Of a stretch of 64,000 bases of DNA, positions 34,770-43,860 are shown piece by piece; position 1 is the stretch's first letter, and the number at the start of each line of letters is the position of its first letter. The notes below the pieces were generated by a model that was not told where the DNA came from, did not search any database, and saw only the letters and a program-made list of their open reading frames with translations. The stretch is from Pseudoalteromonas sp. DL-6 (GTDB lineage: Bacteria > Pseudomonadota > Gammaproteobacteria > Enterobacterales > Alteromonadaceae): assembly GCF_004328665.1 (NCBI RefSeq), contig NZ_CP019770.1, positions 1,798,001 through 1,862,000 of the forward strand. Direction: 5' to 3'. Position numbers and translations under genes: made by a program.

Positions 34770-35696
34770 TTATACTAAACCAGTATCACCTACTTCTTCA
34801 GGAAGTTGTGTTAATAACCATTCTCTAAAATACTTTACACTCGCAGGTATGCGGCCACCGTTATCTGGCTCTAGTAAAGAAAACTTAGATTCAGTGGCTA
34901 ATACATGCTCGGTTGGACGCACTAATGCACCACTTTGTAAGTATTCATCAGCCAGAGAACCCCACGCTAATGCAATGCCTTGACCATTAATTGAGGCTTG
35001 CAACAACATAGGGTAATTATTTATGTTGATGCGACTTTTTGGGGCTATCTGCTCAAGTCCAACGCCTGCAAACCACTCATCCCAATTAACCCATCCCATT
35101 TGTGTTTCATCTAAAAATAAAATTGTTTTATTAAAAATATCTTTCGGATCGTTCGGATTACCAATTTTTTCAAGATAGCCCGGACTACAAACTGGAAACA
35201 CTTCTTCGCAAAACAAAGTGGTCACCTTCATATTAGCTGGAGGCGTTCGACAAAAAAACAATGCTAAATCGCATTCTAAACGGTTTAAATCAACTACATT
35301 ATCAGACGCTAATATTCTCAAATCAATGTCATCATATTGATTTTGAAACTCAGCAACTTTTGGCAATAACCACAATGATGCCATTGCATTAGTTGTAGCT
35401 ACGGTTACTTTTTTATCACCTTGCCATTTTTTTACCTCTCCTGTTATATCTGCAATATCTAATAAGGAGCGACTTATAGACTGATAATACTGCAGACCAG
35501 CTGAGGTTAAATGAATACTGCGGCTTGCACGAGTAAATAAGGCTTTACCTAAATACTCTTCTAACTGTCGTATTTGACGACTTATCGCACCTTGAGTAAC
35601 GTTAAGCTCATTTGCTGCAAGAGTAAAACTTAGGTGGCGAGCAGATGCTTCAAATGCAACTAAACTGTTTAGCGGTGGTAATGGACTAATTTTCAT
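34770..35696 (-). CDS. LysR-family regulator, GcvA-like
   Basis: Start at ATG 35696 (308 residues, AGGAAA upstream); an open extension of 14 codons is unlikely. PLNSLVAFEASARHLSFTLA, then AANELNVTQGAISRQIRQLE, is the N-terminal helix-turn-helix of GcvA/AmpR-type regulators. The effector domain ends with YFREWLLTQL. Placed beside the BCCT and Rieske genes, it is likely to regulate the amine operon, as GcvA-like regulators often control neighbouring amine or amino acid genes. Confidence 0.88.
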   Translation of the reverse strand: MKISPLPPLNSLVAFEASARHLSFTLAANELNVTQGAISRQIRQLEEYLGKALFTRASRSIHLTSAGLQYYQSISRSLLDIADITGEVKKWQGDKKVTVATTNAMASLWLLPKVAEFQNQYDDIDLRILASDNVVDLNRLECDLALFFCRTPPANMKVTTLFCEEVFPVCSPGYLEKIGNPNDPKDIFNKTILFLDETQMGWVNWDEWFAGVGLEQIAPKSRININNYPMLLQASINGQGIALAWGSLADEYLQSGALVRPTEHVLATESKFSLLEPDNGGRIPASVKYFREWLLTQLPEEVGDTGLV

Positions 35697-35854
35697 ATAA
35701 TTTCCTACTGCGTTTCTATCAAAGAAACTAATAACCAATCCATTGAAGGTAAAAGTAAGTACTGAATATATTTTTAAACATTGAGTTAATCAATTACAAA
35801 TTTGGCAAGGGTTTTAGCGTGGGTAATTAATTAGTTTGTTTGTGAAGACATATA

Positions 35855-35883
35855 AGCACACGCCCAATTTTTAGGCGTGTGCT
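35855..35883 (-). terminator. terminator after the porin gene
   Basis: AGCACACGCC / GGCGTGTGCT 10-bp stem with 9-nt loop, 13 bp after the porin stop on the minus strand. Confidence 0.75.
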
Positions 35884-35895
35884 TTGAATATTGGC

Positions 35896-37194
35896 TTAGA
35901 AATAATAGCCAATATTAATGTTAAAGCGACGCTCAGTTTCGCTGCTGTCGCCCGCTAATGAACCGCCAACAAACGGCATATTTTTACCATGAACTAAGTC
36001 AAAGTAAGTGAATAAACCACCTGCAGCTACCGAGAAACCAGTTACGTTCATCCAGGTATCTCTGCTGTTGTCAGATTTGTCGTAAATAGCACTGTAGTCG
36101 TTGTAAAACTGTAAGTTTGTCACCGCGCCCCACTGTACCGGTACGCTGTATGCTACGTTTGCACTCGACATTGTTGCCTCTGCCGCCATGCTGTCGTAAA
36201 ACGAGTAAGCGCCTACAGCAATACGGTTTACGTTATCAATATCGTAATTGTATTCGCCATGCTGTAGTTGTAAGTTCCATGGACCCATATTACTGTTTAA
36301 ATGTAATGCCCATGCGTTGTAGTCACCTGCGCGGTCAACACCATCATGTAAGCCACCAGCAAGTGCTGATACACCAATTTCAGTTTTACCACCTTCATGT
36401 TCTAGGTGATAGCCGTAACGGCCTGAGAACGTATTGTACTCGCCTATAGCATTAGTTGGCTCAGCATAAACACCATCCCCGGCTTCTCTAAAACCAACAA
36501 TGTCGTAAGAATAACGATCGCTGCGGTTATCTACATAACCATCAACACCACCTAATTCATCATTTTTGAAAAAGCCCAGATCAAGCTGCCAGTTATCAGC
36601 AATGTTACGCTTAAATAACACCCCTAAATCGTGATCGTCTTCAAGGCCAACATAATAGTTAGTGCTGAAAAAGTAGTTATGTGAATTGTAAGGCCAGTTA
36701 CCAAAAGGAACCTTAGTAATACCTGCTTGAACTTGCCAATCATCAGCAAAATCATAGGCGGCATAAGCGTATTTAACGGCAGTCATGTAGTCAAAAAAGC
36801 GAATTTCAGCGTTTAATTTTACATCACCAACGTCGCCTGAGAAATTTAGACGAAAAATATCAAAATCAAAATCGCCACCGCGATTTTTATTGTCGTCATC
36901 ATACGAGGTATGGCTGTAGTTGGTTCGCACAGCGCCGCCAACTTTAATCCCCTGTGGCTTGTGATCATGCTTTGCCACTTGAGTTTCGGCTATATCTTCT
37001 TTCTCTTCAATGGTGCGGTCGATTGATTTTTCACTTTTTTGCTCTGCTTTTGCAAGTTGCTTTTGCAGCATTTCCACTTGTTTTTGTAAGCTGCTTAATT
37101 GCTGCTTTACTTTATCAAGATCTGTATCTGCATGTGCCGGATGTGAAAATACAACCATAGCCACTGCCAGTGCTAAAGGTTTCATAGGTGTCAT
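35896..37194 (-). CDS. outer-membrane porin with N-terminal coiled coil
   Basis: The 432-residue protein has a signal peptide ending at AHA (residue 22). LDKVKQQLSSLQKQVEMLQK begins a coiled coil at about 25-75, followed by a beta-barrel rich in aromatic girdle residues and ending RRFNINIGYYF with the C-terminal Phe used by the Bam machinery. The barrel resembles OprO/P-type (phosphate-selective) porins; FNFSGDVGDVKLNA-type repeats and FPFG-like KVPFGNWPY fit. What it passes is unknown. It neighbours the amine genes, and could supply the outer-membrane route for them. Confidence 0.85.
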   Translation of the reverse strand: MTPMKPLALAVAMVVFSHPAHADTDLDKVKQQLSSLQKQVEMLQKQLAKAEQKSEKSIDRTIEEKEDIAETQVAKHDHKPQGIKVGGAVRTNYSHTSYDDDNKNRGGDFDFDIFRLNFSGDVGDVKLNAEIRFFDYMTAVKYAYAAYDFADDWQVQAGITKVPFGNWPYNSHNYFFSTNYYVGLEDDHDLGVLFKRNIADNWQLDLGFFKNDELGGVDGYVDNRSDRYSYDIVGFREAGDGVYAEPTNAIGEYNTFSGRYGYHLEHEGGKTEIGVSALAGGLHDGVDRAGDYNAWALHLNSNMGPWNLQLQHGEYNYDIDNVNRIAVGAYSFYDSMAAEATMSSANVAYSVPVQWGAVTNLQFYNDYSAIYDKSDNSRDTWMNVTGFSVAAGGLFTYFDLVHGKNMPFVGGSLAGDSSETERRFNINIGYYF

Positions 37195-37540
37195 AATTTG
37201 TCCTTGCTTGCCTTGTTGATATTATTAACTCGAACTTGGTCAGCGTGAGCTAAGTACCTGCTTGATTTTACATGTTGTTTTACAATGATAACGTATTTTT
37301 ACAACTCTTCAATTACACTTTATGATTTTGCGCAACAGATCAGTAACACACAAACTACTTTTTAGCTGGGTAACCATGAGAATTAATCATATTTTTATAA
37401 ATGAAAGCAGTAAGTTGAAAAAATTAAAGTTGGAAAAGTAACAGGATGCTAATGTACCTATTATAGTGTGCTATTATTTGCAAAAATCATACGTAAATCA
37501 GCAAGCTTGCTGCTAAAAAATACATTAAGGACTTCCAATA
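37195..37540. other. intergenic region, nothing definite
   Basis: The 346 bp between divergent porin and a small gene are AT-rich and must hold two promoters. I see no hairpin, repeat or clear operator in it. Confidence 0.5.
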
Positions 37541-37786
37541 ATGAAAAATAACGAAACCTTTAACACCATTGCTACGTTAATTTTTAAGCATCTTTATAAT
37601 AATTTTCCAAGCCCAAGTCAGTTAGATCCTAAACAAGTAATAAGCGATGCCTCAGATCAACAAAGTGAAGAAATTAAAGGCACTATTGCCTTTCTTATTC
37701 ATGAGGAGTATATATTTTCAACGCCCAGCGCTACCTTTTTGCTAACTGAAAAAGGCTTTAGCCACGCTTTGTGTCCAAAATTTTGA
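37541..37786 (+). CDS. hypothetical small cytoplasmic protein, winged-helix-like
   Basis: The 81-residue protein has an AAGGA RBS 9 nt upstream. Helices are predicted over 1-22, 29-40 and 44-54, then HEEYIFSTPSATFLLTEKGF, which reads like the recognition-wing end of a small winged-helix domain (LTEKG is common there). I do not recognise a family. It is followed by a 28-residue membrane peptide gene and may form an operon with it. Confidence 0.65.
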   Translation: MKNNETFNTIATLIFKHLYNNFPSPSQLDPKQVISDASDQQSEEIKGTIAFLIHEEYIFSTPSATFLLTEKGFSHALCPKF

Positions 37787-37843
37787 TCTAACTTTACTTT
37801 TAAACACTAAAGCTTAAGTGAATTACTGTTAGGAGTTATAACA

Positions 37844-37930
37844 ATGAGTGATTTTATTTGGTTACTTCCAGCTGTGGTACTCACTATCATTTTAATTAAA
37901 CTGATCAAACAATCTAAAAAACTAACTTAG
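37844..37930 (+). CDS. 28-residue single-helix membrane protein
   Basis: ATG at 37844 sits behind AGGAG (7 nt spacing), and TAG ends at 37930. The peptide is MSDFIWLLPAVVLTIILIKL followed by IKQSKKLT, a single membrane helix with a basic C-terminal tail. The strong RBS and clean hydrophobic profile support translation. Its role is unknown. It lies 57 bp after the 81-residue gene and only 8 bp from the stop of the convergent hydrolase gene. Confidence 0.6.
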   Translation: MSDFIWLLPAVVLTIILIKLIKQSKKLT

Positions 37931-37938
37931 CTTTTTAT

Positions 37939-38745
37939 TTAATGAGTACGCTTTAGCAATTTTTGGATTTGTGCGTTCACCATCTCAGGCTCATCATTTT
38001 GTGGGTAGTGGTAACTTTTAGTTGTTAGCACTATCTCACCTTGAGGAAAAGCGTTAGCCCAGTTTGTATGCAGTTCCCCCCACATTTCACGCCCTTTATC
38101 AGTAAAAAATAACACCGATGGATTTTCATATTTTTTAACTGAGGCAATAACCGTCACGGGAATATCTGCTATTTGTGGATAATCGGGCAAAGGTCGCTTC
38201 GACCAAAAGTCTAAATACTGATTCGACATGCCGTTTTTCATATCATCACGTTTTATAGCGGCAATTTCTTTTTCAGCGCGCGGTAAATCAATCTTACGCA
38301 TAATATCAACATCATGCTCTGAGGCGGGTTCAATTAACATTAACGCTTTAATTTTATCGGGGTAGCTTGCTGCAAATACCCTTGCGATAGAAGCACCATA
38401 AGAATGCGCCACATAAACTACTGGTTCATCAATTTTTAGCGCTTTAAGTAATAGTAAAGCCTCAGTAGCATACTGCTCTGAGCTATAGTTTTTCTTTATT
38501 TGCGAAGAGCCGCCATTGCCAATTCGAGAATAGCGAATTACTTTTGCATACTTAGTAAGCGAGTTATAAATGGGATCCCAATCACTAAGCCCTGCAGAGC
38601 CACCCGCCTCGAGTAAAATAGTGTGTTTGCCACTACCCGCCATTTCATATTCAATATCAAAGCCATTAACTTTAGCAAGCTCAGCAAAGGCAGCAGTTGA
38701 GGTGATTAATACCCAAAATAGAATCGTTTTTATTATTAGTTTCAT
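37939..38745 (-). CDS. exported alpha/beta hydrolase
   Basis: The 268-residue protein has a signal peptide ending near SSTAAFAE. ILLEAGGSAGLSDW gives the oxyanion region, VVYVAHSYGASIARVFAA the nucleophile Ser elbow near 115, and KSYHYPQNDEP the catalytic His near 247. Similar to small proline-iminopeptidase-like hydrolases; substrate unknown. It is a single gene. Confidence 0.87.
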   Translation of the reverse strand: MKLIIKTILFWVLITSTAAFAELAKVNGFDIEYEMAGSGKHTILLEAGGSAGLSDWDPIYNSLTKYAKVIRYSRIGNGGSSQIKKNYSSEQYATEALLLLKALKIDEPVVYVAHSYGASIARVFAASYPDKIKALMLIEPASEHDVDIMRKIDLPRAEKEIAAIKRDDMKNGMSNQYLDFWSKRPLPDYPQIADIPVTVIASVKKYENPSVLFFTDKGREMWGELHTNWANAFPQGEIVLTTKSYHYPQNDEPEMVNAQIQKLLKRTH

Positions 38746-38995
38746 AATGTTAAAGCTAATTGGTAGTTAGTTTAAGTTTATAACATTAAGCACTATGTTT
38801 ATAAATAAATTCTCTAACGCAGAACCTCAGATATAAGTAATCACTTCAATCACTCTTAAATTCGTGTTTTGGCTGATAGATTTCCTTATTCAAACCTATA
38901 AACCTCTGTGACCCTATGCCATAATCTAAATAATTCATAAATTTAGTAACTTGGCGGTATATAAACCGTTTCAAGCTAACTTATAGGGTTTTTTA

Positions 38996-40441
38996 ATGGC
39001 TTATCAAGAGCAAAACCAAGCAACAATCTATTGGCACGACTATGAGACCTGGGGGGCAAGCCCGCAAAAAGATAAGCCGAGCCAATTTGCAGGTGTACGC
39101 ACCGATCTTGATTTAAATATTATTGGCGAGCCGCTTATTGAGTACTGTAAGCCACAAGCGGATTACTTACCCCATCCCGAAGCGTGTTTAATTACCGGTA
39201 TTACCCCGCAAGTGGCAATGCAAAAAGGCTTAGTTGAGGCTGAGTTTATAGCTAAAATTCATGCAGAATTTAGCGTACCCAATACCTGTGTAGCTGGTTA
39301 TAACAGTATTCGCTTTGATGACGAAGTAAGCCGATATAGCTTTTATCGTAACTTTTACGACCCGTACGAGCGTGAATATAAAAACAATAACAGTCGTTGG
39401 GATATTATAGATTTAGTGCGTGCCTGCTATGCACTGCGCCCTGAGGGTATTGAATGGCCGTTAAAAGAAGATGGTAGCCCTAGTTTTAAGCTTGAGCATT
39501 TAACTGTCGCTAATGGTATTGAACATGCCGCTGCGCACGACGCGTTAAGTGATGTAACGGCTACCATTGCCTTAGCAAAGCTAATTAAAGAGAAACAGCC
39601 TAAACTGTACCAGTTCTTTTTTAGTCTTCGTGGTAAAAAAGCACTCGCTGAAATGGTTGATGTGTTTAATATGACCCCATTAGTGCACACCTCGTCTCGT
39701 ATTCCAGCTACCCAAGGCTGTACTACCTGGATAGCACCAATGAGTTTTCACCCGGTAAATAAAAACGCAGTTATTTGTTTTGATTTAACCCAAAACCCGC
39801 AGGTGTTACTTGATTTAAATGTAGAAGAATTACGCAAGCGTTTATACACCAAACGTATAGATTTAGCTGAGGGTGATTTACCGGTAGGTTTAAAACTAGT
39901 GCATTTAAACAAGTGCCCTATTTTAGCACCTGCTAAAACGCTGCTGCCTGAAAACGCTGCTCGCTTGGGTATTGATCGTGAGCAATGCTTGGCTAATTTA
40001 GCCATTTTAAAAGCAAATACCGAGCTTCGCGATAAAGTCACTGAGGTATTTAATGAGCAAGGCGATTACAGCGCGACCACGAACGTGGATTACTTATTGT
40101 ATGATGGCTTTACTAGCCATGCTGATAAAGCTAAATTTGCGATTATTCGTGATGCAAAACCTGAAGACTTAGCAAGCTTAAAGCTTGAATTTGAAGATCC
40201 TAAATTTAATACTTTGCTGTTTAGATACCGCGCCCGTAACTGGCCACAAACGCTAAACCAGCAAGAGCTTGATCAATGGCGTCAATATTGCCAAAGCAAG
40301 TTAATGCATGGCGAAGATCAGCCATCAATCAGCGCACAAGATTTTATGATCACTCTTGAAAACCTAGCGCATGAACATGACGACAGTGAAAAAAACCTTA
40401 CAATTTTAAAAGCGCTGTATAACTACGCTCAAAGCATGTAA
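38996..40441 (+). CDS. sbcB: exodeoxyribonuclease I
   Basis: The 481-residue protein degrades single-stranded DNA 3' to 5' in mismatch repair and recombination. The DEDDh catalytic residues fall at the same numbers as in E. coli ExoI: D15 and E17 (HDYETWG), D108 (RFDDE), H181 and D186 (AHDALSDV). The SH3-like and helical C-terminal domains follow (WIAPMSFHPVNKNAVICFDL and RYRARNWPQTL). Start is GGGTTTTTTAATG without a strong RBS, and a strong terminator follows. It is a single gene. Confidence 0.96.
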   Translation: MAYQEQNQATIYWHDYETWGASPQKDKPSQFAGVRTDLDLNIIGEPLIEYCKPQADYLPHPEACLITGITPQVAMQKGLVEAEFIAKIHAEFSVPNTCVAGYNSIRFDDEVSRYSFYRNFYDPYEREYKNNNSRWDIIDLVRACYALRPEGIEWPLKEDGSPSFKLEHLTVANGIEHAAAHDALSDVTATIALAKLIKEKQPKLYQFFFSLRGKKALAEMVDVFNMTPLVHTSSRIPATQGCTTWIAPMSFHPVNKNAVICFDLTQNPQVLLDLNVEELRKRLYTKRIDLAEGDLPVGLKLVHLNKCPILAPAKTLLPENAARLGIDREQCLANLAILKANTELRDKVTEVFNEQGDYSATTNVDYLLYDGFTSHADKAKFAIIRDAKPEDLASLKLEFEDPKFNTLLFRYRARNWPQTLNQQELDQWRQYCQSKLMHGEDQPSISAQDFMITLENLAHEHDDSEKNLTILKALYNYAQSM

Positions 40442-40465
40442 CTTGCTGTAGTTTATATAATGCAT

Positions 40466-40504
40466 AAAAACGCGACACTTTAGCAATAAAGTGTCGCGTT
40501 TTTT
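40466..40504 (+). terminator. terminator after sbcB
   Basis: AAAAACGCGACACTT / AAGTGTCGCGTTTTT, a perfect 14-15-bp stem with T-run, 25 bp after the sbcB stop. Confidence 0.92.
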
Positions 40505-40539
40505 GTTACTAGGTAAAAAACCAAAAAGCTATCTCAATA

Positions 40540-40629
40540 AGAGAGGTAAATGAGAAAACATAAAATCAACATTCATTTTTTATGTTTATCACTTCCTCTA
40601 AAAGCGCAGCGCTTCTTATCCTCTTTGTA
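40540..40629. repeat. single copy of the dispersed 120-bp repeat family
   Basis: GAGAGGTAAATGAGAAAACA is followed by a TTCCTCTAAAAGCGCAGCG block and CTTCTTATCCTCTTTGT. Both blocks occur in the tandem array at 15107-15545 in the same order, but here 25 bp of different sequence lies between them. It lies between the sbcB terminator and the next minus-strand gene. Confidence 0.7.
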
Positions 40630-40653
40630 AATAATGTACTTTTACCAATTACA

Positions 40654-41535
40654 TTACTTTTTATGCATTGCTTCGATACGTGCTAATAAGCTTGAAGTAT
40701 CGTATCGTCCGCCGCCAAGGGCTTGTACATCAGCGTAATATTGATCAACCGTTGCTGTCATTGGCAGTGTTGCACCATTATTTTTAGCTTCATCGAGTGC
40801 AATACCTAAATCTTTGCGCATCCAATCTACAGCAAAACCAAACTCGTATTCGCCTGCCCACATTGTTTTGTAGCGGTTTTCCATTTGCCACGAACCAGCT
40901 GCGCCTTTAGAAATGGTTTCTATTACTTTTTCGCCATCAAGCCCTGCTTGTTTAGCAAAATGTAAGCCCTCAGCTAACCCTTGCACCACACCTGCAATAC
41001 AAATTTGGTTAACCATTTTACATAATTGCCCTGAACCCACTTCGCCTAAAAGCTGACTAAAACGGCTAAATGCCGCCATGATAGGTTGTGCTTTAGCAAA
41101 TACCGCTTCGTTGCCACCGGCCATTACGGTTAATACCCCATTTTCGGCACCAGCTTGACCGCCCGATACTGGCGCATCAATAAAGTCGATATGCTGTAAA
41201 GCCGCTTTTGCCGCAACTTCACGTGCCACTTCTGCTGAGGTAGTTGTGTGGTCGATTAAAATTGTGTTTTCCTGCATGCCTGCTAGCACACCGTCATTGC
41301 CGTATACCACTGAACGTAAATCGTCGTCATTGCCTACACACATAAAAACCATATCGGCACCATTTGCGGCTTCACGCGGGGTAGGTGCAAAACTGCCGTT
41401 AAAATCTTCGACCCATTTTTGTGCTTTAGCTGCTGTGCGGTTATAAACACATACGCTGTGCCCTGCTTTTGCTAGATGCCCTGCCATTGGGTAACCCATT
41501 ACGCCTAAACCTATAAATGCAATTTTAACTGACAT
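40654..41535 (-). CDS. beta-hydroxyacid dehydrogenase (3-hydroxyisobutyrate / tartronate-semialdehyde reductase family)
   Basis: The 293-residue protein has the N-terminal dinucleotide motif FIGLGVMGYPMAGHLAKAGH with NRT after strand 2 (NADP or NAD choice uncertain), the substrate loop DAPVSGGQAGAENGVLTVMA and the catalytic Lys in GSGQLCKMVNQICIAG. The C-terminal KDLGIALDEAKNNGATLPM is typical. Family members reduce or oxidise 3-hydroxy acids in valine or glyoxylate metabolism. Alone in a minus-strand position, it gives no clue to substrate. Confidence 0.9.
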   Translation of the reverse strand: MSVKIAFIGLGVMGYPMAGHLAKAGHSVCVYNRTAAKAQKWVEDFNGSFAPTPREAANGADMVFMCVGNDDDLRSVVYGNDGVLAGMQENTILIDHTTTSAEVAREVAAKAALQHIDFIDAPVSGGQAGAENGVLTVMAGGNEAVFAKAQPIMAAFSRFSQLLGEVGSGQLCKMVNQICIAGVVQGLAEGLHFAKQAGLDGEKVIETISKGAAGSWQMENRYKTMWAGEYEFGFAVDWMRKDLGIALDEAKNNGATLPMTATVDQYYADVQALGGGRYDTSSLLARIEAMHKK

Positions 41536-41655
41536 AAAAATGACCTATTTAACTGATAACTTAGAAACATAAGCTCGATTATGTCAATCGGCCGCTAAAA
41601 AAGCGAATGAAAGTCTTTTAAAATTTCCCTGATAAGGAAATTAGGTAGGTAATCT

Positions 41656-42195
41656 ATGGATAGCATTTATCAATTTAACGCACCACTTTGTAATAACAGT
41701 GATTTTCCTTTGAGCCAGTTAAAAGGAAAAACGGTTCTTATTGTAAATACAGCAAGCAAATGTCATTTTTCGACGCAATTATGTGCGCTTGAAAAGCTAT
41801 ACCAACAATACAAAAGCGATGGGTTTACTATTCTGGCCTTTCCATGTAATCAGTTTGATAAAAACGAACCATTAGAGGGTATGGCAATTAAAGACTACTA
41901 TCAAAAACACTTTGCGATTAATTTTGAAGTATTTGATAAGGTTATGGTGAATGGCCCCGATACTCACCCCTTGTTTAGTTATTTAAAATCACATACGCGT
42001 GGAATTGCACAAAACCGTGCAATAAAGTGGAACTTCACTAAGTTTTTAGTTAATGCCCAAGGACAACTAATTGCACGTTATGCGCCGCGCACTAAACCGG
42101 AGTCACTTCATAGTGTAATTAGAAGTAGTTTAGAGGCAACACCGATTATAAAAACAGCAAATAGTCGTTTTAATACCACAGCAATATTAAAGTGA
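41656..42195 (+). CDS. glutathione peroxidase family thiol peroxidase
   Basis: The 179-residue protein reduces hydroperoxides. The family tetrad is Cys36 (NTASKCHFS), Gln66 (FPCNQF), Trp125 and Asn126 (KWNFTKFLV). The Cys form, with a second cysteine at 64 in FPCNQF, usually draws electrons from thioredoxin rather than glutathione. The usual SKCGFTPQ loop reads SKCHFSTQ here, a mild divergence. It is a single gene, followed 62 bp later by the D-lactate dehydrogenase gene. Confidence 0.92.
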   Translation: MDSIYQFNAPLCNNSDFPLSQLKGKTVLIVNTASKCHFSTQLCALEKLYQQYKSDGFTILAFPCNQFDKNEPLEGMAIKDYYQKHFAINFEVFDKVMVNGPDTHPLFSYLKSHTRGIAQNRAIKWNFTKFLVNAQGQLIARYAPRTKPESLHSVIRSSLEATPIIKTANSRFNTTAILK

Positions 42196-42257
42196 TAAGG
42201 CATCTATAATAAAAATGGTTTATGGTTGATGTAACTAGATTAGTTGGATTGTAATAA

Positions 42258-43238
42258 ATGAAGATTGCTTTTTTTAGTGCTCAAAAATACGAGCGCCCTT
42301 TTTTCGAACAAAGCTTAACTGGCTTTTCTAACATCGCTATTACCTATTTTGAGCAAAGTTTATCGATGCACACTGCGGTTTTAGCTAAAGAATTTGATGC
42401 TGTATGCGTATTTGTAAACGATTCGGTAGATAAAGCGGTTATTGAGCAACTGGCTATATTTGGGGTTAACACCATTTTACTGCGCTGTGCGGGCTTTAAT
42501 AATGTAGATTTAGCAGCCGCTAAACAGCATAACATGCGTGTTTTGCGCGTTCCGGCTTACAGCCCTGAGGCAGTCGCAGAGCATTGTATTGCACTTATGC
42601 TTACGCTTAGTCGTAAAACCCATAAGGCTTATAACCGCGTACGTGAAGACAATTTTGACTTAAACGGCTTACTTGGCTTTAACTTACATAATAAAACGGT
42701 GGGTATTATTGGTTGCGGTAAAATTGGCCAAGCATTGTGTAATATATTAACCGGTTTTGGCGCTCACATTTTAGTATGCGACCCTAATGCACAAGCTGGT
42801 AATTACACTATTACCGATTTAAACACCCTGCTTACACAAAGCGATATTATTTCTTTGCATTGCCCGTTAAACGAGCACACTCATCATTTAATAGACGATG
42901 ACGCATTTGCGGCCATGAAAACAGGGGTTATGCTAATAAACACCTCGCGCGGTGCCTTGGTTAATAGTAAAGCGTGTATTAAGGCACTTAAATCACAAAA
43001 ACTAGGTTATTTAGGGCTTGATGTGTACGAGCAAGAATCAGAGCTGTTTTTTAAAAACCACAGTGACGATATAAACCAAGACGATATTTTCTCTCGCTTG
43101 GTAAGCTTTAAAAATGTATTGATCACCGGCCATCAAGGCTTTTTTACTCAAGAAGCGCTTACAGAAATTGCCAATATCACCTTACAAAATGCATTTGAGG
43201 TTACTCAAGGAAAAAGCTTAACAAACGAGGTGCTATAG
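42258..43238 (+). CDS. ldhA: D-lactate dehydrogenase (2-hydroxyacid dehydrogenase family)
   Basis: The 326-residue protein reduces pyruvate to D-lactate with NADH. MKIAFFSAQKYERPFFEQ matches the LdhA start. TVGIIGCGKIGQALCNILTG is the NAD site with catalytic Arg in LINTSRGALVNSKACI, Glu in DVYEQESELFF and His in ITGHQGFFTQEAL. No partner gene is near. An ATG start follows TTGTAATAA with a weak RBS. It is probably used under oxygen limitation. Confidence 0.9.
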   Translation: MKIAFFSAQKYERPFFEQSLTGFSNIAITYFEQSLSMHTAVLAKEFDAVCVFVNDSVDKAVIEQLAIFGVNTILLRCAGFNNVDLAAAKQHNMRVLRVPAYSPEAVAEHCIALMLTLSRKTHKAYNRVREDNFDLNGLLGFNLHNKTVGIIGCGKIGQALCNILTGFGAHILVCDPNAQAGNYTITDLNTLLTQSDIISLHCPLNEHTHHLIDDDAFAAMKTGVMLINTSRGALVNSKACIKALKSQKLGYLGLDVYEQESELFFKNHSDDINQDDIFSRLVSFKNVLITGHQGFFTQEALTEIANITLQNAFEVTQGKSLTNEVL

Positions 43239-43327
43239 CGCTGCTAAACAAAAAACAAAAAACAAAAAAGCGAACAAAAAAGTTATCAATAACACATGGC
43301 ACAAGCCGGAGAGGTCAAACCTTGACT

Positions 43328-43855
43328 TCAGACATTAAAACTCCTGAGTGTCTGCAATTGGCAGGCTTCTGATAGTTGCATTTTTCGGATAACATTTAGT
43401 TTATTGACCTTATTGAACACGCCTAAATCGAACAGTTGCTGTGCGCTGGATTTGAGCAATTGGGTTTCGGCGGGCGTTCTATGCTCTTTAATGATTAAGT
43501 TTGCATAGTAAATTTGTAGCCGGTTTATTACACGGGTTCTCTTTCGGCATCCAAAGCATTTGATAGCATGTGCATCAATCCAAAACTTTAACTCTTCAAA
43601 CCAATATTGCTGCTCTTTAGCAAAAAATATAAATAGCTTGTGACAATCGACACATTGCTCTTCTATATCAACATAGAGTTGCCTTGGATATAAACTGTCA
43701 TATTGTTTTTCTATTGCTGCGGGGATTGCTGTTTCTGGAAAATAACGCACACTTTTATATCGCCAATGAGCATCTTCTATTTCTTGCTTTGTGTAACTAT
43801 TTTCAGAGGAAATTGGTTGGCTGCCATATATTGGGTGATTTACATAATTGGCCAT
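43328..43855 (-). CDS. zinc-ribbon protein, function unknown
   Basis: The 175-residue protein carries EQCVDCHKLFIFFAKEQQYW and HAIKCFGCRKRTRVI; Cys68, Cys71, Cys100 and Cys103 form one probable zinc-ribbon with the pairs 29 residues apart. I recognise this as a probable zinc-ribbon domain family without assigned function. The start is 5 bp behind the stop of the lipoyl-domain gene, so the two are one operon. It is cytoplasmic. Confidence 0.8.
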   Translation of the reverse strand: MANYVNHPIYGSQPISSENSYTKQEIEDAHWRYKSVRYFPETAIPAAIEKQYDSLYPRQLYVDIEEQCVDCHKLFIFFAKEQQYWFEELKFWIDAHAIKCFGCRKRTRVINRLQIYYANLIIKEHRTPAETQLLKSSAQQLFDLGVFNKVNKLNVIRKMQLSEACQLQTLRSFNV

Positions 43856-43860
43856 CTAAG

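Noticed and set aside
43241..43280. A-rich AACAAAAAACAAAAAAC tract after ldhA as a regulatory repeat
   Set aside because: Low-complexity A/C tract of 40 bp with irregular unit; probably drift.
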